From NCBI GenBank assembly GCA_010672585.1, contig JAAHGF010000032.1, forward strand, positions 1-64,000: DNA of 64,000 nucleotides, in the 5' to 3' direction. The notes below the pieces were generated by a model. It ran no database searches. It worked only from the letters and a program-made list of their open reading frames with translations, and was not told where the DNA came from. The stretch's first letter is position 1. Each line of letters opens with the position of its first letter. A program made the position numbers and the translations under genes. Below are positions 36,926-46,564 of this stretch, piece by piece. This DNA is from Okeania sp. SIO1I7. Lineage in GTDB: Bacteria > Cyanobacteriota > Cyanobacteriia > Cyanobacteriales > Microcoleaceae.

Positions 36926-38046
36926 CAGGTCATTAAAACAACTAATTTCTGTTGTAGATGAATTCCTGATTCATCTACGACACTTTGATATAAAGTACCA
37001 TCTAGCAAACTGAGAATATGTTCTGTTTTATTGTTAGTTTGTGCAGCTTGAAGCGAACGGTCTTGTGCTAAATTATCTGCCTCATTGATAATAATGCAAA
37101 TTTGTTCTAGATATGTGGGTGGTACAAAATTTTCTACTGCATCATGGTCTAATATAAAAATTACATATCCTAAAGGAACTAGAACTTCTTTTGCTAATGC
37201 TTGAGTCCAAGCTGTTTTACCTGTTCCTGGTTTTCCACTTACTAATACAGCTAATTGATTTTGTTCTAGAATTGCTTGTTGTACTGTATCAGTAAAACTT
37301 TGAATATCTTGAGGAAATGTATCGATCGGAAATTGACTTTGAACTTGTCCTATACGACATTGATAACCACTTACCATCACTGCCATATTATAAGTTGATT
37401 TTCTCACAAGTGGAGCTATATCTTTAGCAATTAAACTGTAGTAACGTCTACCTTTATCATAAGTTTCTATTTGTAACCAACAGGAATATTTTGACCAATA
37501 ACCATATACTGTTCCTAAAGTTTCTAGACTTTGCCAACTGATAAATCTTTCTATCGGATAGTAAAAATTTCTTTCCATGAATGACTGGGTAATTATGTCA
37601 GGTTTACCCAATAAATCAAGTATTTTAAAAATAGTAATTTCCTGTAGTCTATCGAGAACATATTCAATAGCAATAGTATCTCTAGTAATAGTGCGTGTCA
37701 CAGGTGTTTCTACACTCAATACATCTTGATAACGATAATCTGGAGCTGGAGGTTGAGGAGTTATATAGTCCCAAAATTCATCAAATTCATATCGTGTATT
37801 TTCCGAAAAAACATTTAATATATTCGCCCACCAAGCAAATTGATGACGACCCAAAGCATCAGCAAGGTCGCTCGCTATATCAAGAGTTTTTTGACTTAGT
37901 TCCCAAAGATCGTTAGATAATAAATACCATAGATATTCCAAATCAAAGTCTCGATGAAGTGGTCGCCAACCAGCTCCTAATAAACCTTTATTTTGAGGAT
38001 TATTTTGTTGATAATTGTCTTTGCTGCCGAAATATTCTGTTCCCAT
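36841..38046 (-). CDS. AAA-family ATPase
   Basis: A 401-aa protein. The N-terminal ~240 residues are of an unrecognised type rich in Trp/Tyr/Phe (DLEYLWYLLSNDLWELSQKT). The C-terminal AAA module has Walker A SGKPGTGKTAW (about residue 270), Walker B IIINEADNLA, sensor 1 VLMTCNTKERLD and arginine-finger-like RKGRVDLM. The usual AAA lid domain is missing because the protein ends soon after. The 3' end lies in a tandem duplication. It lies 227 bp downstream of kptA on the same strand. Confidence 0.75.
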   Translation of the reverse strand: MGTEYFGSKDNYQQNNPQNKGLLGAGWRPLHRDFDLEYLWYLLSNDLWELSQKTLDIASDLADALGRHQFAWWANILNVFSENTRYEFDEFWDYITPQPPAPDYRYQDVLSVETPVTRTITRDTIAIEYVLDRLQEITIFKILDLLGKPDIITQSFMERNFYYPIERFISWQSLETLGTVYGYWSKYSCWLQIETYDKGRRYYSLIAKDIAPLVRKSTYNMAVMVSGYQCRIGQVQSQFPIDTFPQDIQSFTDTVQQAILEQNQLAVLVSGKPGTGKTAWTQALAKEVLVPLGYVIFILDHDAVENFVPPTYLEQICIIINEADNLAQDRSLQAAQTNNKTEHILSLLDGTLYQSVVDESGIHLQQKLVVLMTCNTKERLDPAILRKGRVDLMSEFTYCFV

Positions 38047-38273
38047 ATTTTGTCAAAAATCTACTTGAAGAAGGAGTCAGGAGTCAGTCCTCAGGAGTCA
38101 GGAGGGAAAATTGCTTATCGATTCTAACCCCAAACAATTTTGAGCATCGCAGGTGAGGTGTGGGGTATTAAACCCACAAAAGAAAAGATAAATAAATTCC
38201 TTTTGGAAATAGTCTTTATATTATTTAGTATTTAACTTTCATAATTAATTTGATACTTGATTAATTACTTTTA

Positions 38274-38825
38274 TTACTTTCTCATTATTTGTAAATACTG
38301 TGAGGGAACTTCATCAACTAACCAGACATGATTTGTAGAAAAGTAAAATCTATAATCATCTTTGTACATAGCACTCGCATCCACAGCAAATACTGCTGGT
38401 TTTCCTTTTCTTTTACCGACATTTATAGCAGTATTAATATCTTGTGATAAATGAACATGATGTCTCGACATTTTGTGCAGACCAGTCTGTTTAATCAAGT
38501 CAATTAAATGATTTCCTGTGCCATGATAAAGTATATCTGGAGGTTTGATTGCTTCTAGTTGCAAATCAACTGTTAAACTGTGTCCTTGATTAGCACGAAT
38601 TAAAGTCTTAGTAGAGTCTAAAGAAAAGCGTTTTTTATCATTTTTTTCTACAACCTCATTTAATTCTATCTGAGTTATAGGAAAGTTATAATTTTGAGAT
38701 GCTTTCAACAGTTCTTCAATAGCAACCCAACCATTAGCATCAAGTTTTATACCTATTTTATCCGGTCGATGTCTCAAAACCCAACTCAGATATTTGCTGA
38801 TTTTTTCTATACGATAATCATTCAT
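38274..38825 (-). CDS. kptA: RNA 2'-phosphotransferase (Tpt1/KptA)
   Basis: A 183-aa enzyme of the Tpt1/KptA family, which removes a 2'-phosphate from RNA by transferring it to NAD. N-terminal winged-helix part: ISKYLSWVLRHRPDKIGIKL. C-terminal ADP-ribosyltransferase-like part: LYHGTGNHLIDLIKQTGL, KMSRHHVHLS and FYFSTNHVWLVDEVP. Full length. Bacterial members have no known splicing substrate, so the cellular role is open. Confidence 0.88.
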   Translation of the reverse strand: MNDYRIEKISKYLSWVLRHRPDKIGIKLDANGWVAIEELLKASQNYNFPITQIELNEVVEKNDKKRFSLDSTKTLIRANQGHSLTVDLQLEAIKPPDILYHGTGNHLIDLIKQTGLHKMSRHHVHLSQDINTAINVGKRKGKPAVFAVDASAMYKDDYRFYFSTNHVWLVDEVPSQYLQIMRK

Positions 38826-39388
38826 ATTATTATTCTTATAATTCGTTATTTTTTCAAAATTAATATATTTATTTTTACTTGTTCAAATGAGCAAATTTAA
38901 GATAGCTTATACTGTCTAGCAAATCAAATACAAAAGTAAAATTTAAACTTTATACTACTTTTATATTACATCACAGATACAAAAATTGTCAAGGATAGGT
39001 AAAAATGAGATAATCTTTTTTATTCGATGGTGTAAAGTAGCCAGACTTGAAAGTAACGAAAAATAAATAAAAATTAAAAAGCAGACCGCTAATAACTGAA
39101 TACTAAATACTAATATGAAAACCGTTATAATTAGCAATAAAAAACTTTCTTCTCCTCTGGTCTCCTATACTCTCCTGACTCCTGACTCTTAAGAGAGTGA
39201 ATACAAGCAAAGATTAAAAAAGCGTATTGGGTTTAATATTTGGTATGTTCGGTGGGTTACGGTGGACAAGTTAAGAATTTGCAGAGGACTCATAAGTATT
39301 GTAGCCTCACCTACCCTACCCTTAGATTTCATATTCCTTTTACAAACAGTCTCTAACTCCTGACTTCTAACTCCTACGGACATGATTT
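38826..39388. other. Spacer, no gene seen
   Basis: AT-rich. Contains degenerate heptamers of the CTCCTGA type near 39165-39190. The open frame 39189-39383 has no protein-like features. Confidence 0.4.
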
Positions 39389-39701
39389 AATTGTTGCTCT
39401 GCTGATTAAATCTAAAAGCATTGATATATTAAAGACAAGTTCCTTTTTGAGGTCGAAAAAAGTGCCTGGTTTTCAGTCTTAAACGCTCAAAAAATTAGTA
39501 TTTTAGGCGCATAGTTGGGCAGAAAAATCATTCTTACAATTCTTACTTCTACCTCCTCGCTCATTCCCATTTCTCCTGTCTTCCCCTCCCCTCCTGGGAG
39601 GGGTTAGGGGTGGGTTGGGAGGGGGAGGGGCGAGGGGTGGGTTGTCTCCTGTCTCCTGTCTCCTACCCCTACTAAAAGACTTTTGAGCGCAAACCCTAAT
39701 T
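39389..39701. repeat. AATTAGGG element, copy C
   Basis: Left end eroded (TGCTGATTAAATCTAAAAGCATTG). The right end TTTTGAGCGCAAACCCTAATT is intact. The middle holds AAACGCTCAAAAAATTAGTATTTTAG and GTTGGGCAGAAAAATCATTCTTAC, which are shared (inverted) with copies B and D, then the GC-rich ACCCCTCCC palindromic part. Confidence 0.65.
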
Positions 39702-39711
39702 ACTATAAAAT

Positions 39712-39741
39712 AGCAACCAAAAGAAAATTCTCTTGGTTGCT
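39712..39741 (-). terminator. Rho-independent terminator of metK
   Basis: AGCAACCAAAAG / CTCTTGGTTGCT is a 9-bp perfect stem with an A/T-rich loop. On the minus strand it is followed by ATTTTAT. It lies 45 bp beyond the metK stop. Confidence 0.6.
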
Positions 39742-39785
39742 CAGAATCAGATATTATCTATAATTCAAACTCTATGGACAGTTAA

Positions 39786-41045
39786 TTAAACTTTAGCTGC
39801 TAACTGTGGACTAAATGCTTCCTTAAGTAACTCTACCTTATCTGTTTGCTCCCAAGGTAAATCTAAGTCGGTACGCCCTAAGTGACCATAAGCAGCAACA
39901 TCCTGGTAACAACGGCCTCCTCTTTCTGCAGGTAAGTTTCGGAGGTTAAAAGTCTGAATAATTCCTGCTGGACGAAGTTCAAAGTTTTCTTTAACTACCT
40001 CTAGTAACTTATCTTCATCTACTTTAGAAGTACCAAAAGTTTCAATCATCATGCTCACAGGTCTTGCTACTCCAATAGCATAACTAATTTGAACTTCACA
40101 TTTTTCTGCTAGACCTGCTGCCACAATATTTTTTGCTATGTAGCGACAAGCATAAGCTGCAGAACGATCGACCTTTGTTGGATCTTTACCAGAGAAAGCT
40201 CCTCCGCCATGACGGGAATAGCCACCATAAGTATCAATTATAATTTTACGTCCTGTAAGACCACAATCTCCCTGTGGACCACCAATTACAAATTTACCAG
40301 TGGGGTTGACAAGGAAACGAGTTTGTGCATCTGGTTTAATATCTATATCTGCAAATATAGGCTCCACAACATACTTCCAGAGGTCTTCTTTAATCTTTGC
40401 TTGAATTTCTGATAATTCTGTAATTTCCCCAATTGTAGCGGTGTGTTGTGTAGAAATTAAAATTGTATCAATACCAACAGGACGACCATCTTCGTAAGCA
40501 ATAGTAACTTGGCTTTTGCCATCTGGCCGTAAATAAGAAAGTTGACCAGTTTTTCTAACTGCCGCTAGTTGACGACAAACGCGGTGTGCCAAACTGATAG
40601 GCAAAGGCATTAATTCAGGAGTTTCATTACAGGCGAAACCAAACATCAACCCCTGGTCTCCTGCACCCACTGCATCAAGTTCTTCGTCACTTAACTGTTC
40701 GCGAGTTTCTTGGGCCTTGTCTACTCCTTGAGCAATGTCTGCAGATTGCTCATCTAAAGCCACTAATACTGAGCAACTATCTGCAGAAAAACCATTTTCT
40801 GCGTGAACATAGCCAATATCAGCAATTTTTTTTCTAGCTAGTTCTATGTAATTTACTTGGGCCTTAGTTGTAATTTCACCAGTAATTAGGACTAACCCAG
40901 TGTTCACTACTACTTCAGCAGCTACACGACTCTGAGGGTCTTGGGTCAGTAGAGCATCTATAATAGTATCAGAAATTTGGTCGCAAATTTTATCTGGATG
41001 TCCTTCAGTAACAGACTCAGAAGTGAATAAGTAACGACTAGACAA
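39786..41045 (-). CDS. metK: S-adenosylmethionine synthetase
   Basis: A 419-aa enzyme making SAM from methionine and ATP, the donor for the several methyltransferases in this window. Motifs: [24 protein letters not shown] and [19 protein letters not shown]. The start is a TTG at 41043-41045: the encoded [18 protein letters not shown] is the family N-terminus, and AGGAGGA lies 7-8 bases upstream. A strong SD therefore compensates for a weak start codon. Confidence 0.95.
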   Translation of the reverse strand: MSSRYLFTSESVTEGHPDKICDQISDTIIDALLTQDPQSRVAAEVVVNTGLVLITGEITTKAQVNYIELARKKIADIGYVHAENGFSADSCSVLVALDEQSADIAQGVDKAQETREQLSDEELDAVGAGDQGLMFGFACNETPELMPLPISLAHRVCRQLAAVRKTGQLSYLRPDGKSQVTIAYEDGRPVGIDTILISTQHTATIGEITELSEIQAKIKEDLWKYVVEPIFADIDIKPDAQTRFLVNPTGKFVIGGPQGDCGLTGRKIIIDTYGGYSRHGGGAFSGKDPTKVDRSAAYACRYIAKNIVAAGLAEKCEVQISYAIGVARPVSMMIETFGTSKVDEDKLLEVVKENFELRPAGIIQTFNLRNLPAERGGRCYQDVAAYGHLGRTDLDLPWEQTDKVELLKEAFSPQLAAKV

Positions 41046-41479
41046 TAGTAGTTCCTCCTAATATTTTTCCAGGGATTAGCCGTTCAATCAACTTCAGCTT
41101 AGGGAGTTAGGTTGTAAAAAATAACTACTTTCTACTATCTGTGAAGTCAGATAATTTTAAACGGCTTCACCTGAGATTATTTTTACTTGTCAATAAATTT
41201 TTTCAACCAGAAGCAGAAAATTCTAAATTACTTTTTACAGTCTCTAAGCTAACAGTTGTTTTCTACTATAGCAAAATTGGTATGCAAATACACAAATAAT
41301 TAGACTCGTCGCTTTATGACTAAAAAAAACTGGCAAACCCAAGTCAAGTAAGGATTTCACTACTTCCCATCTAAAAAAGTCTGGAATAACTGCTGTGTCT
41401 TGATCTGAGCGATTTTTTCCATCTATTTAGCGACAACTATATTAATCTTGTAGCCAATGCTAAATACACAGGAAGTTAC
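41046..41479. other. Leader/spacer of metK
   Basis: 430 bp between metK and the HAD gene. The metK promoter should be here. I looked for a SAM riboswitch-like fold and did not find one. No gene. Confidence 0.4.
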
Positions 41480-41516
41480 TAATTAATAATTAATAATTAA
41501 TAATTAATTATTAATT
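41480..41516. repeat. Heptamer STRR, AATTAAT type
   Basis: Four to five heptamers. The array provides the last codons and stop of the HAD gene (STINN then TAA), so the repeat has entered a coding end. Confidence 0.75.
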
Positions 41517-42253
41517 GTTGAAAATACTTTAATTTCTTCTAAGTGGGCGATCGCTACATCTGCTGCCTGTAAATAGTTAACTTCTGAGTTGCCCCAACAA
41601 ATTCCGATACAACCTGCTGCTCCTGCTTTTTTAGCCATTTCTATATCCATAGGAGAATCTCCAACCATTAATACTTTGTCTGGTGTAACACCTAACTTTT
41701 GGCAAGCTTGTAAAAATAGTTCTGGATCTGGTTTACTAGGACCATCATCAACCCCCATTTCTAGTTGGATATAATCGTTGAGTTGATAGTTTTGGACAAA
41801 ATTTTGTACTGCTTTTGTGGAAGCTGCAGATAATATGCCCAGTTTTATACCCTTTTCCCAGAGATACTTCAGCACTTCCATACTTCCTGTAAATATAGGA
41901 GAAGGTTCAGACTGTGGCAAGATTTTTTCAGCTTCTTCAAAAGTCTCTTTGGCAATAGCTAGTGACTCTAACCATCCTCGACCTGTTTCAGCAATATAAG
42001 CTGCTGCTGCAATTTCATTTTCTCGCCTACTTCCAACTGCCATTAATCCTGTCGGGTTAAGACTTTGTCCATCAATCCCAAAAGACATTAGTAATGGTTC
42101 TCCAATTCCAGGAATTTTAGCATCGATGAGGCGAGCTAGCTTTTGTCCTAAATTTCTGAGAAACTCTTGGGAGTTTTCCAAAGTGCCATCTTTATCAAAA
42201 ATTATTGCTTGAATATCTTGGAATATTACACCTCGGCAGTTAATAGCTACCAT
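41504..42253 (-). CDS. HAD-superfamily phosphatase
   Basis: A 249-aa HAD hydrolase of the phosphoglycolate-phosphatase-like type. Motif I is IIFDKDGTLENS (catalytic Asp pair), motif II LGILSAAST, motif III Lys in GPSKPDPELF and motif IV VGDSPMDIEMAKKAGA. The C-cap insert is helical. The substrate is not set by sequence; phosphoglycolate salvage is plausible in a photosynthetic host. The last residues are encoded by a heptamer repeat. Confidence 0.85.
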   Translation of the reverse strand: MVAINCRGVIFQDIQAIIFDKDGTLENSQEFLRNLGQKLARLIDAKIPGIGEPLLMSFGIDGQSLNPTGLMAVGSRRENEIAAAAYIAETGRGWLESLAIAKETFEEAEKILPQSEPSPIFTGSMEVLKYLWEKGIKLGILSAASTKAVQNFVQNYQLNDYIQLEMGVDDGPSKPDPELFLQACQKLGVTPDKVLMVGDSPMDIEMAKKAGAAGCIGICWGNSEVNYLQAADVAIAHLEEIKVFSTINN

Positions 42254-42409
42254 TTTTAAAATAGGAAAGAATATATTTTTGATTATTACTAGAGGTTATT
42301 CTGATTAGACATCTCCTCCAAAAGAAGGAACTGGGATAAATAATTGACAATTTATGGATAATAATTGATTTGATTTTGAATTTCCACCAGATGTCTATTG
42401 AGAATATTA

Positions 42410-42656
42410 ACTTTCCTGGCGGGAAGTCCCGCGCTCTCCGGTCAGGGGAGCGTCGGGATGAAAGCCAGGGCCAGGATTCGGAACCTTCATAAGCTAAACG
42501 TTCACAAGCCCTTGACAAGCTAGCTACATTTTGTTATTCTCAAGTTCAAAACAGGGGGAGGACATCACCTCTGTCTAAACAGCGGTCAGGGTTTCCCAGA
42601 CTGAAGAATCCCGCGTTGTCCCGTAAGGGCAACGTCGGGAGTATGTCAAGTCAGCA
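42410..42656. mobile_element. Relics of IS200/IS605-group ends
   Basis: Two GC-rich hairpins: GGGAAGTCCCGCGCTC...GAGCGTCGGGATGA (42429-42462) and GAATCCCGCGTTGTCCCG...GGCAACGTCGGGAGTATGTCAAG (42606-42650). The second ends in the GGGAGTATGTCAAG word typical of tnpB element right ends. No tnpB remains; the open frame over it (42240-42518) is not a gene. Confidence 0.5.
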
Positions 42657-42750
42657 GGATATAGGGAGTAGCTATAAGTTATTATTGATTGAGTTATTTT
42701 CTAACTTATTATTTGACTTACTCCCTATTCACCTACTAGCCTCGATATAC

Positions 42751-43926
42751 TTATTCTACAGCTGCTGCTGATTTTTCTTCATCCACTTCAGGTGCTTCTG
42801 TTGTTTCTACTGTCGCTTCCACTTCAGGTGCTTCTGTTGTTTCTACTGTCGCTTCCACTTCAGGTGCTTCTGTTGTTTCTACTGTCGCTTCCACTTCAGG
42901 TGCTTCTGTTGTTTCTACTGCCACTTCCACTTCAGGTGCTTCTGTTGTTTCTACTGCCACTTCCACTTCAGGTGCTTCTGCTGTTTCTACTGTCGCTTCA
43001 ACTGTTTCTTCAATCGTCTCTCCCCGTTGTGCAGCAAGCATTTTTTCTCTAAACTTAGCCGCCATTTCTTCTGCTTGGTCATATACCAGTTGTGGATTTT
43101 TGACCATTGCCCCTGGTTCTGGTTCTAGTTGCTTAGTTGACAGAGATATCCGACCTCTGTCAGAATCAAGGTCAATAATCATAACTTTTAGCTCATCATT
43201 GACTTTTAATACGCTACTAGGAGTTTCAATATGGTCGTGAGAAATTTCTGATATGTGCAATAGGCCACTAACACCACCAATATCAATAAAGGCACCATAG
43301 GGCTTAATACCACGAACTGCTCCTATAACTACCTCCCCTACTTCTAAACGATTCATCTTCCGCTCAACTAAGGCGCGACGATGACTTAGAACCAGACGAT
43401 TACGTTCTTCATCTACTTCTAAGAATTTTAGAGGCAATTCTTCGTTCAGTAAATCTTCTTTTGGTTTACGCGTACTAATGTGTGAACCAGGAATAAATCC
43501 ACGCAGTCCTTCTATCCTAACTAAAGCACCACCACGGTTTGTTGCAAATACTTGTGAACGTACTGTTGCATCTTCAGCTTGTAGTTGTCGGACTCTTTCC
43601 CAGGCCCGCATATATTCTATTCGTCGGATGGATAAAGTCAACTGTCCATCTTCATTTTCATCTGTTAAGATAAAAAATTCTCTTGTTTCATTTGACTGTA
43701 TAACTTCTTCAGGGTTTTCGACCCTATTGATTGACATTTCTTGGATAGGGATATAGGCAGCAGTTTTTGCTCCAATATCAATCAATGCTCCTCTTGGTTC
43801 TATGCTAAACACTGTTCCTGCTACAATATCTCCAGGACTAAAGTGATAGTCATATTTATCTAATAAAGCTGCAAAATCTTCGTGAGTAAAGCCAACTTCT
43901 TTGGCGGGTGTTTTCAAATTTGTCAT
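42751..43926 (-). CDS. rpsA: 30S ribosomal protein S1
   Basis: A 391-aa S1 protein. Three S1/OB-fold domains: about residues 30-100 (GDIVAGTVFSIEPRGALIDI), 118-185 (TNRGGALVRIEGLRGFIPGS) and 197-270 (GAVRGIKPYGAFIDIGGVSG). This is the short cyanobacterial/chloroplast-type S1. It binds mRNA for initiation. The C-terminus is an acidic tail of six 12-residue repeats (ETTEAPEVE-TV), a low-complexity extension that may vary between strains. Confidence 0.92.
   Translation of the reverse strand: MTNLKTPAKEVGFTHEDFAALLDKYDYHFSPGDIVAGTVFSIEPRGALIDIGAKTAAYIPIQEMSINRVENPEEVIQSNETREFFILTDENEDGQLTLSIRRIEYMRAWERVRQLQAEDATVRSQVFATNRGGALVRIEGLRGFIPGSHISTRKPKEDLLNEELPLKFLEVDEERNRLVLSHRRALVERKMNRLEVGEVVIGAVRGIKPYGAFIDIGGVSGLLHISEISHDHIETPSSVLKVNDELKVMIIDLDSDRGRISLSTKQLEPEPGAMVKNPQLVYDQAEEMAAKFREKMLAAQRGETIEETVEATVETAEAPEVEVAVETTEAPEVEVAVETTEAPEVEATVETTEAPEVEATVETTEAPEVEATVETTEAPEVDEEKSAAAVE
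42785..43000. repeat. Six 36-bp tandem repeats in rpsA
   Basis: Six in-frame copies of a 36-bp unit (ACTTCAGGTGCTTCTGTTG...) with only scattered T/C changes. They encode the acidic 12-residue S1 tail. High identity between units suggests recent expansion by slippage. Confidence 0.92.
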
Positions 43927-44093
43927 GCGTTATAGTTTCTTGGGATTTCTCTCCTTAATGTTTTTTACTTGTCTTGATAGTTTTCCTCTCACCATAAAAA
44001 TAGGATCTATTAGATTATGTTTAGCCTGTCTAATTAATATTTGATAGGTTATGTTATGAGGCAAAACTCTCCTTGACAAAATCATGGTTTCTT

Positions 44094-44790
44094 GACATCC
44101 TCTCCCGTTATAATCTTTAATTTAACGGGAGAAACCCAAACCTCACGATTTAGGTTTACTGCTTGAGTGGCACTTATCTAGACTGTTGCCAGCCCCCGAC
44201 AGTACGCCTAGACAGTCAATTTGCTCTACGATATGCAAAGGCCGCAGTGACACCTCGATGACAAATCACTTTTGCTGCTGCTACATCCCGGTTGATTTCG
44301 TATTGGCATTCAGGACATTTATGTTCGTGTTCAGACAGGTATTTTTGGCCTGTATGCGCTCCACAATTTGGACAAATTTGACTGGTATGTCTGTAGTCTA
44401 CCTTACCCAAATCAACCCCTAGTTTCCAGCATACCCAAGCCAAGAGGCTTGAAGAACTCACCGAACCCTGCATCTAAAGTATGTTTACTTAACATTCCTT
44501 TGGCCAAGATTCTCCAGTCTAAGCCTTCCATAAATATCATTCCAGCTTGGTCACATATAATGATGAACTAATTTAAAGTGAAAGTCTTTTCGGGTGTCTG
44601 AGATTTTTTGATATACTCTGGCTATCTTTATGGTTAAGTTGATGTCGATTTGCTGAACCCAAGACGCTTGAATTTGACTCTACGCACGTAGCAATTTCAG
44701 CTTACTATGTAGTTCTTTCCAGAATCTAGGGAGTTCAATCAACTCACAATCAGAAGTTGCTAGAAATTTTTCAACTCCAACATCAACCCC
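44094..44790 (-). pseudogene. Decayed tnpB of an IS200/IS605-group element, with its right end
   Basis: The C-terminal part survives as a frame at 44216-44473 containing TSQICPNCGAHTGQKYL, HKCPECQYEINRDVAAAKVI, a normal TnpB zinc ribbon and last RuvC motif. Upstream pieces in other frames (GVDVGVEKFLATSDCELIEL, RFWKELHSKLK) include the first RuvC motif but are broken by stops. A right-end segment, TTGACATCCTCTCCCGTTA, lies at 44094-44112. Dead element. Confidence 0.7.
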
Positions 44791-45436
44791 TTATATATTT
44801 AAGAGCATATATAAATTTAGGTATTCTTTATACCTAGATATTAATTACAAAGCTCTTGTACTGCCAAGACATCAGCTCCTACTGAGACCTTTAGAGTCTT
44901 TTGGCTAATAGTTCTTGCCTGATTATGGGCTTTCTCTTCTTTAAATTTTAGGTCAGTTTCATTCAGAGTTAAACTTGACCTAGAGTATTAAAGTACTCTG
45001 CTGTGGTCAAGACTATCATATAGATTCTACCCTGCAAAAGCTAACCCTAACCTACTATTATTACTCAAAACAGTTTATTTTACCATAAACTTTGATTTCG
45101 GTTTTTCATTAACCACTTATTACGTAAATAGTCCTAAGCCATAGTTTGATCTGTATTTAGGACAAATATTGCAGATTATTTAACCTGATATCTAATAATT
45201 TGGTTTGCTTAAATTACCTAATTCTTTCCTCTAAGTAAGTTTGAGGCCACATTAATTTATCGATCCACTATTCTTTTAACCAGTTCAGCTCCAAAATATC
45301 TTGAGCTTACTGTCATAGTTATTATCATTAGACATCTCGCATAATAAAAAATTAAATCAATTATCGTACTCTTATTCTTCATCAATTCTTTTTCCCTACT
45401 CCCTATTCCCTCTTTTGGTGGAGATGTCCATTAAGT
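44791..45436. other. Spacer, possible further IS relic, no gene
   Basis: AT-rich. A minus-strand stretch near 44850-44990 (KFKEEKAHNQARTISQKTLK) may extend the tnpB relic. Nothing else supported. Confidence 0.35.
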
Positions 45437-45994
45437 TTAAGACGAGGTGACAAAAGAAGCAGGGGTTTCACAATCAATAGCATCTGGTTTTGGAGAAATT
45501 TCAGAACTTTCTAGGCCAGTAGAATTAAAATCTAAATTATTTTTTTGATTTTGGAGATGATTTAAGGTATCCACAAAATCTCTAATACCTTGAAATTTAC
45601 GATAAACAGAAGCAAAACGGATATAAGCAACTTCACTAATGTGAACTAATTTACTCAGAACAATTTCACCAATTTCAGCGCTAGTAACTTCTCTCTGGGA
45701 TCTACCCTGTAGCTCAACTTCAATTTCATCTACAAGAGCTTCGAGTTCAGTAGGTTCAATACCAGTTTTTTCACAGGAGCGGACAATACCTCGGAGTAAT
45801 TTCAACTTATCAAAAGACTCTTTTTTACCGTCTTTTTTAATCACTGTTACTGTAACAAACTCTATTCTTTCATAAGTCGTGAAACGATGCTGGCAGTTCA
45901 AACATTCCCGCCGACGTCGGATACTCTTACCAGATTCAGCTGAACGCGACTCTAGAACACGACTATTTGTATGTTGGCACACTGGACATCGCAT
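45437..45994 (-). CDS. nrdR: Transcriptional repressor NrdR
   Basis: A 185-aa repressor of ribonucleotide reductase genes. The N-terminal zinc ribbon has two cysteine pairs (MRCPVCQH and CLNCQHRF) with the basic SIRRRRE between. An ATP-cone domain begins [20 protein letters not shown]. The C-terminal ~35 residues beyond the ATP cone are Ser/Pro-rich and longer than the usual ~150-aa NrdR. It regulates dNTP supply, functionally related to the thyX module but distant from it. Confidence 0.92.
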   Translation of the reverse strand: MRCPVCQHTNSRVLESRSAESGKSIRRRRECLNCQHRFTTYERIEFVTVTVIKKDGKKESFDKLKLLRGIVRSCEKTGIEPTELEALVDEIEVELQGRSQREVTSAEIGEIVLSKLVHISEVAYIRFASVYRKFQGIRDFVDTLNHLQNQKNNLDFNSTGLESSEISPKPDAIDCETPASFVTSS

Positions 45995-46067
45995 ACTTTA
46001 AATTTTTTAGACATAAGTTCAGACATAAATATTCTATCCTAAACTAGGCCAATGTTCAATAATTGAT

Positions 46068-46195
46068 AATTGATCATGGATAATTGATAATTACCTCTTC
46101 CTTTTAGAGAGAGGATTGAATAAAAAGAAAATTAATTCATTGTTTCTCCTTTAAAGGAGAGGATTTTTACCTTAATTATTCGGTAACTTATTTAA
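46068..46195. repeat. Interspersed repeat 'TTACCGAA ... GGTAATTAT', copy 3 (inverted)
   Basis: Begins TGATAATTACCTC and contains AGAGAGGATTGAATAAAAAGAAAAT and CTCCTTTAAAGGAGAGG. It ends TTAATTATTCGGTAA. The order is the inverse of copies 1, 2 and 4. Confidence 0.6.
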
Positions 46196-46206
46196 AGTTA
46201 GAATAA

Positions 46207-46237
46207 ATGAGTACTGGGTTGAGAACTCAGTACTCAT
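46207..46237 (-). terminator. Hairpin terminator after psbT
   Basis: ATGAGTACTGGG...CTCAGTACTCAT, an 11-bp stem. On the minus strand it is followed by TTATTC. It lies 49 bp past the psbT stop. Confidence 0.6.
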
Positions 46238-46285
46238 CTATCATAAAAAAAGTAATTTATTTGATAATAAACCGATCAAAAATAA

Positions 46286-46381
46286 TTACTTTCCAATTCT
46301 GGGAGGATCGCGGAAGGCGATCGCAAAAAATATCACACCCAAGGCCAAAGCCAATACTAATATGTAAGCTGCGCTTTCCAT
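46286..46381 (-). CDS. psbT: Photosystem II protein T
   Basis: A 31-aa single-span PSII subunit at the dimer interface: [20 protein letters not shown] then [11 protein letters not shown]. This matches known PsbT length and sequence pattern. It lies 183 bp downstream of psbB on the same strand, the conserved psbB-psbT order. A strong hairpin lies between them. Confidence 0.93.
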   Translation of the reverse strand: MESAAYILVLALALGVIFFAIAFRDPPRIGK

Positions 46382-46432
46382 AAGGGAATTTCCTGAAAAT
46401 CCAGTTCTATATTAGTTTACCAGTTGAACGTC

Positions 46433-46491
46433 AAAAAAAGTCCAACGAAAATACTTTGTAACTTTTATCAAAGTAGTCGCTGGACTTTTAT
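46433..46491 (-). terminator. Strong hairpin between psbB and psbT
   Basis: AAAAGTCCAGCGA...TCGTTGGACTTTTTTT with the inner arms CTACTTTG / CAAAGTA on the minus strand. A long two-part stem followed by a U tract, 74 bp past psbB and 52 bp before psbT. It looks like a terminator or attenuator that would reduce psbT read-through. Confidence 0.7.
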
Positions 46492-46564
46492 CGAAAATTT
46501 AAAGATGAGAGATACCTAGTTTTCTTAGTGGTCTACTTTTATTATTGGTTAAACCACAGTAGCT

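Noticed and set aside
41046..41503. SAM riboswitch in the metK leader
   Set aside because: I looked for the conserved SAM-binding core words and paired helices and did not find them; a covariance search would decide.
42240..42518. Open frame of 92 codons beside the HAD gene
   Set aside because: It overlaps IS-end hairpins and the composition is not protein-like.
42785..43000. Regular repeats as a possible CRISPR array
   Set aside because: Units are contiguous, without unique spacers, and lie in frame inside rpsA.
42792..43052. Plus-strand open frame of 86 codons with a striking LLLFLLSLPLQV repeat
   Set aside because: It is the antisense shadow of the 36-bp repeats in rpsA.
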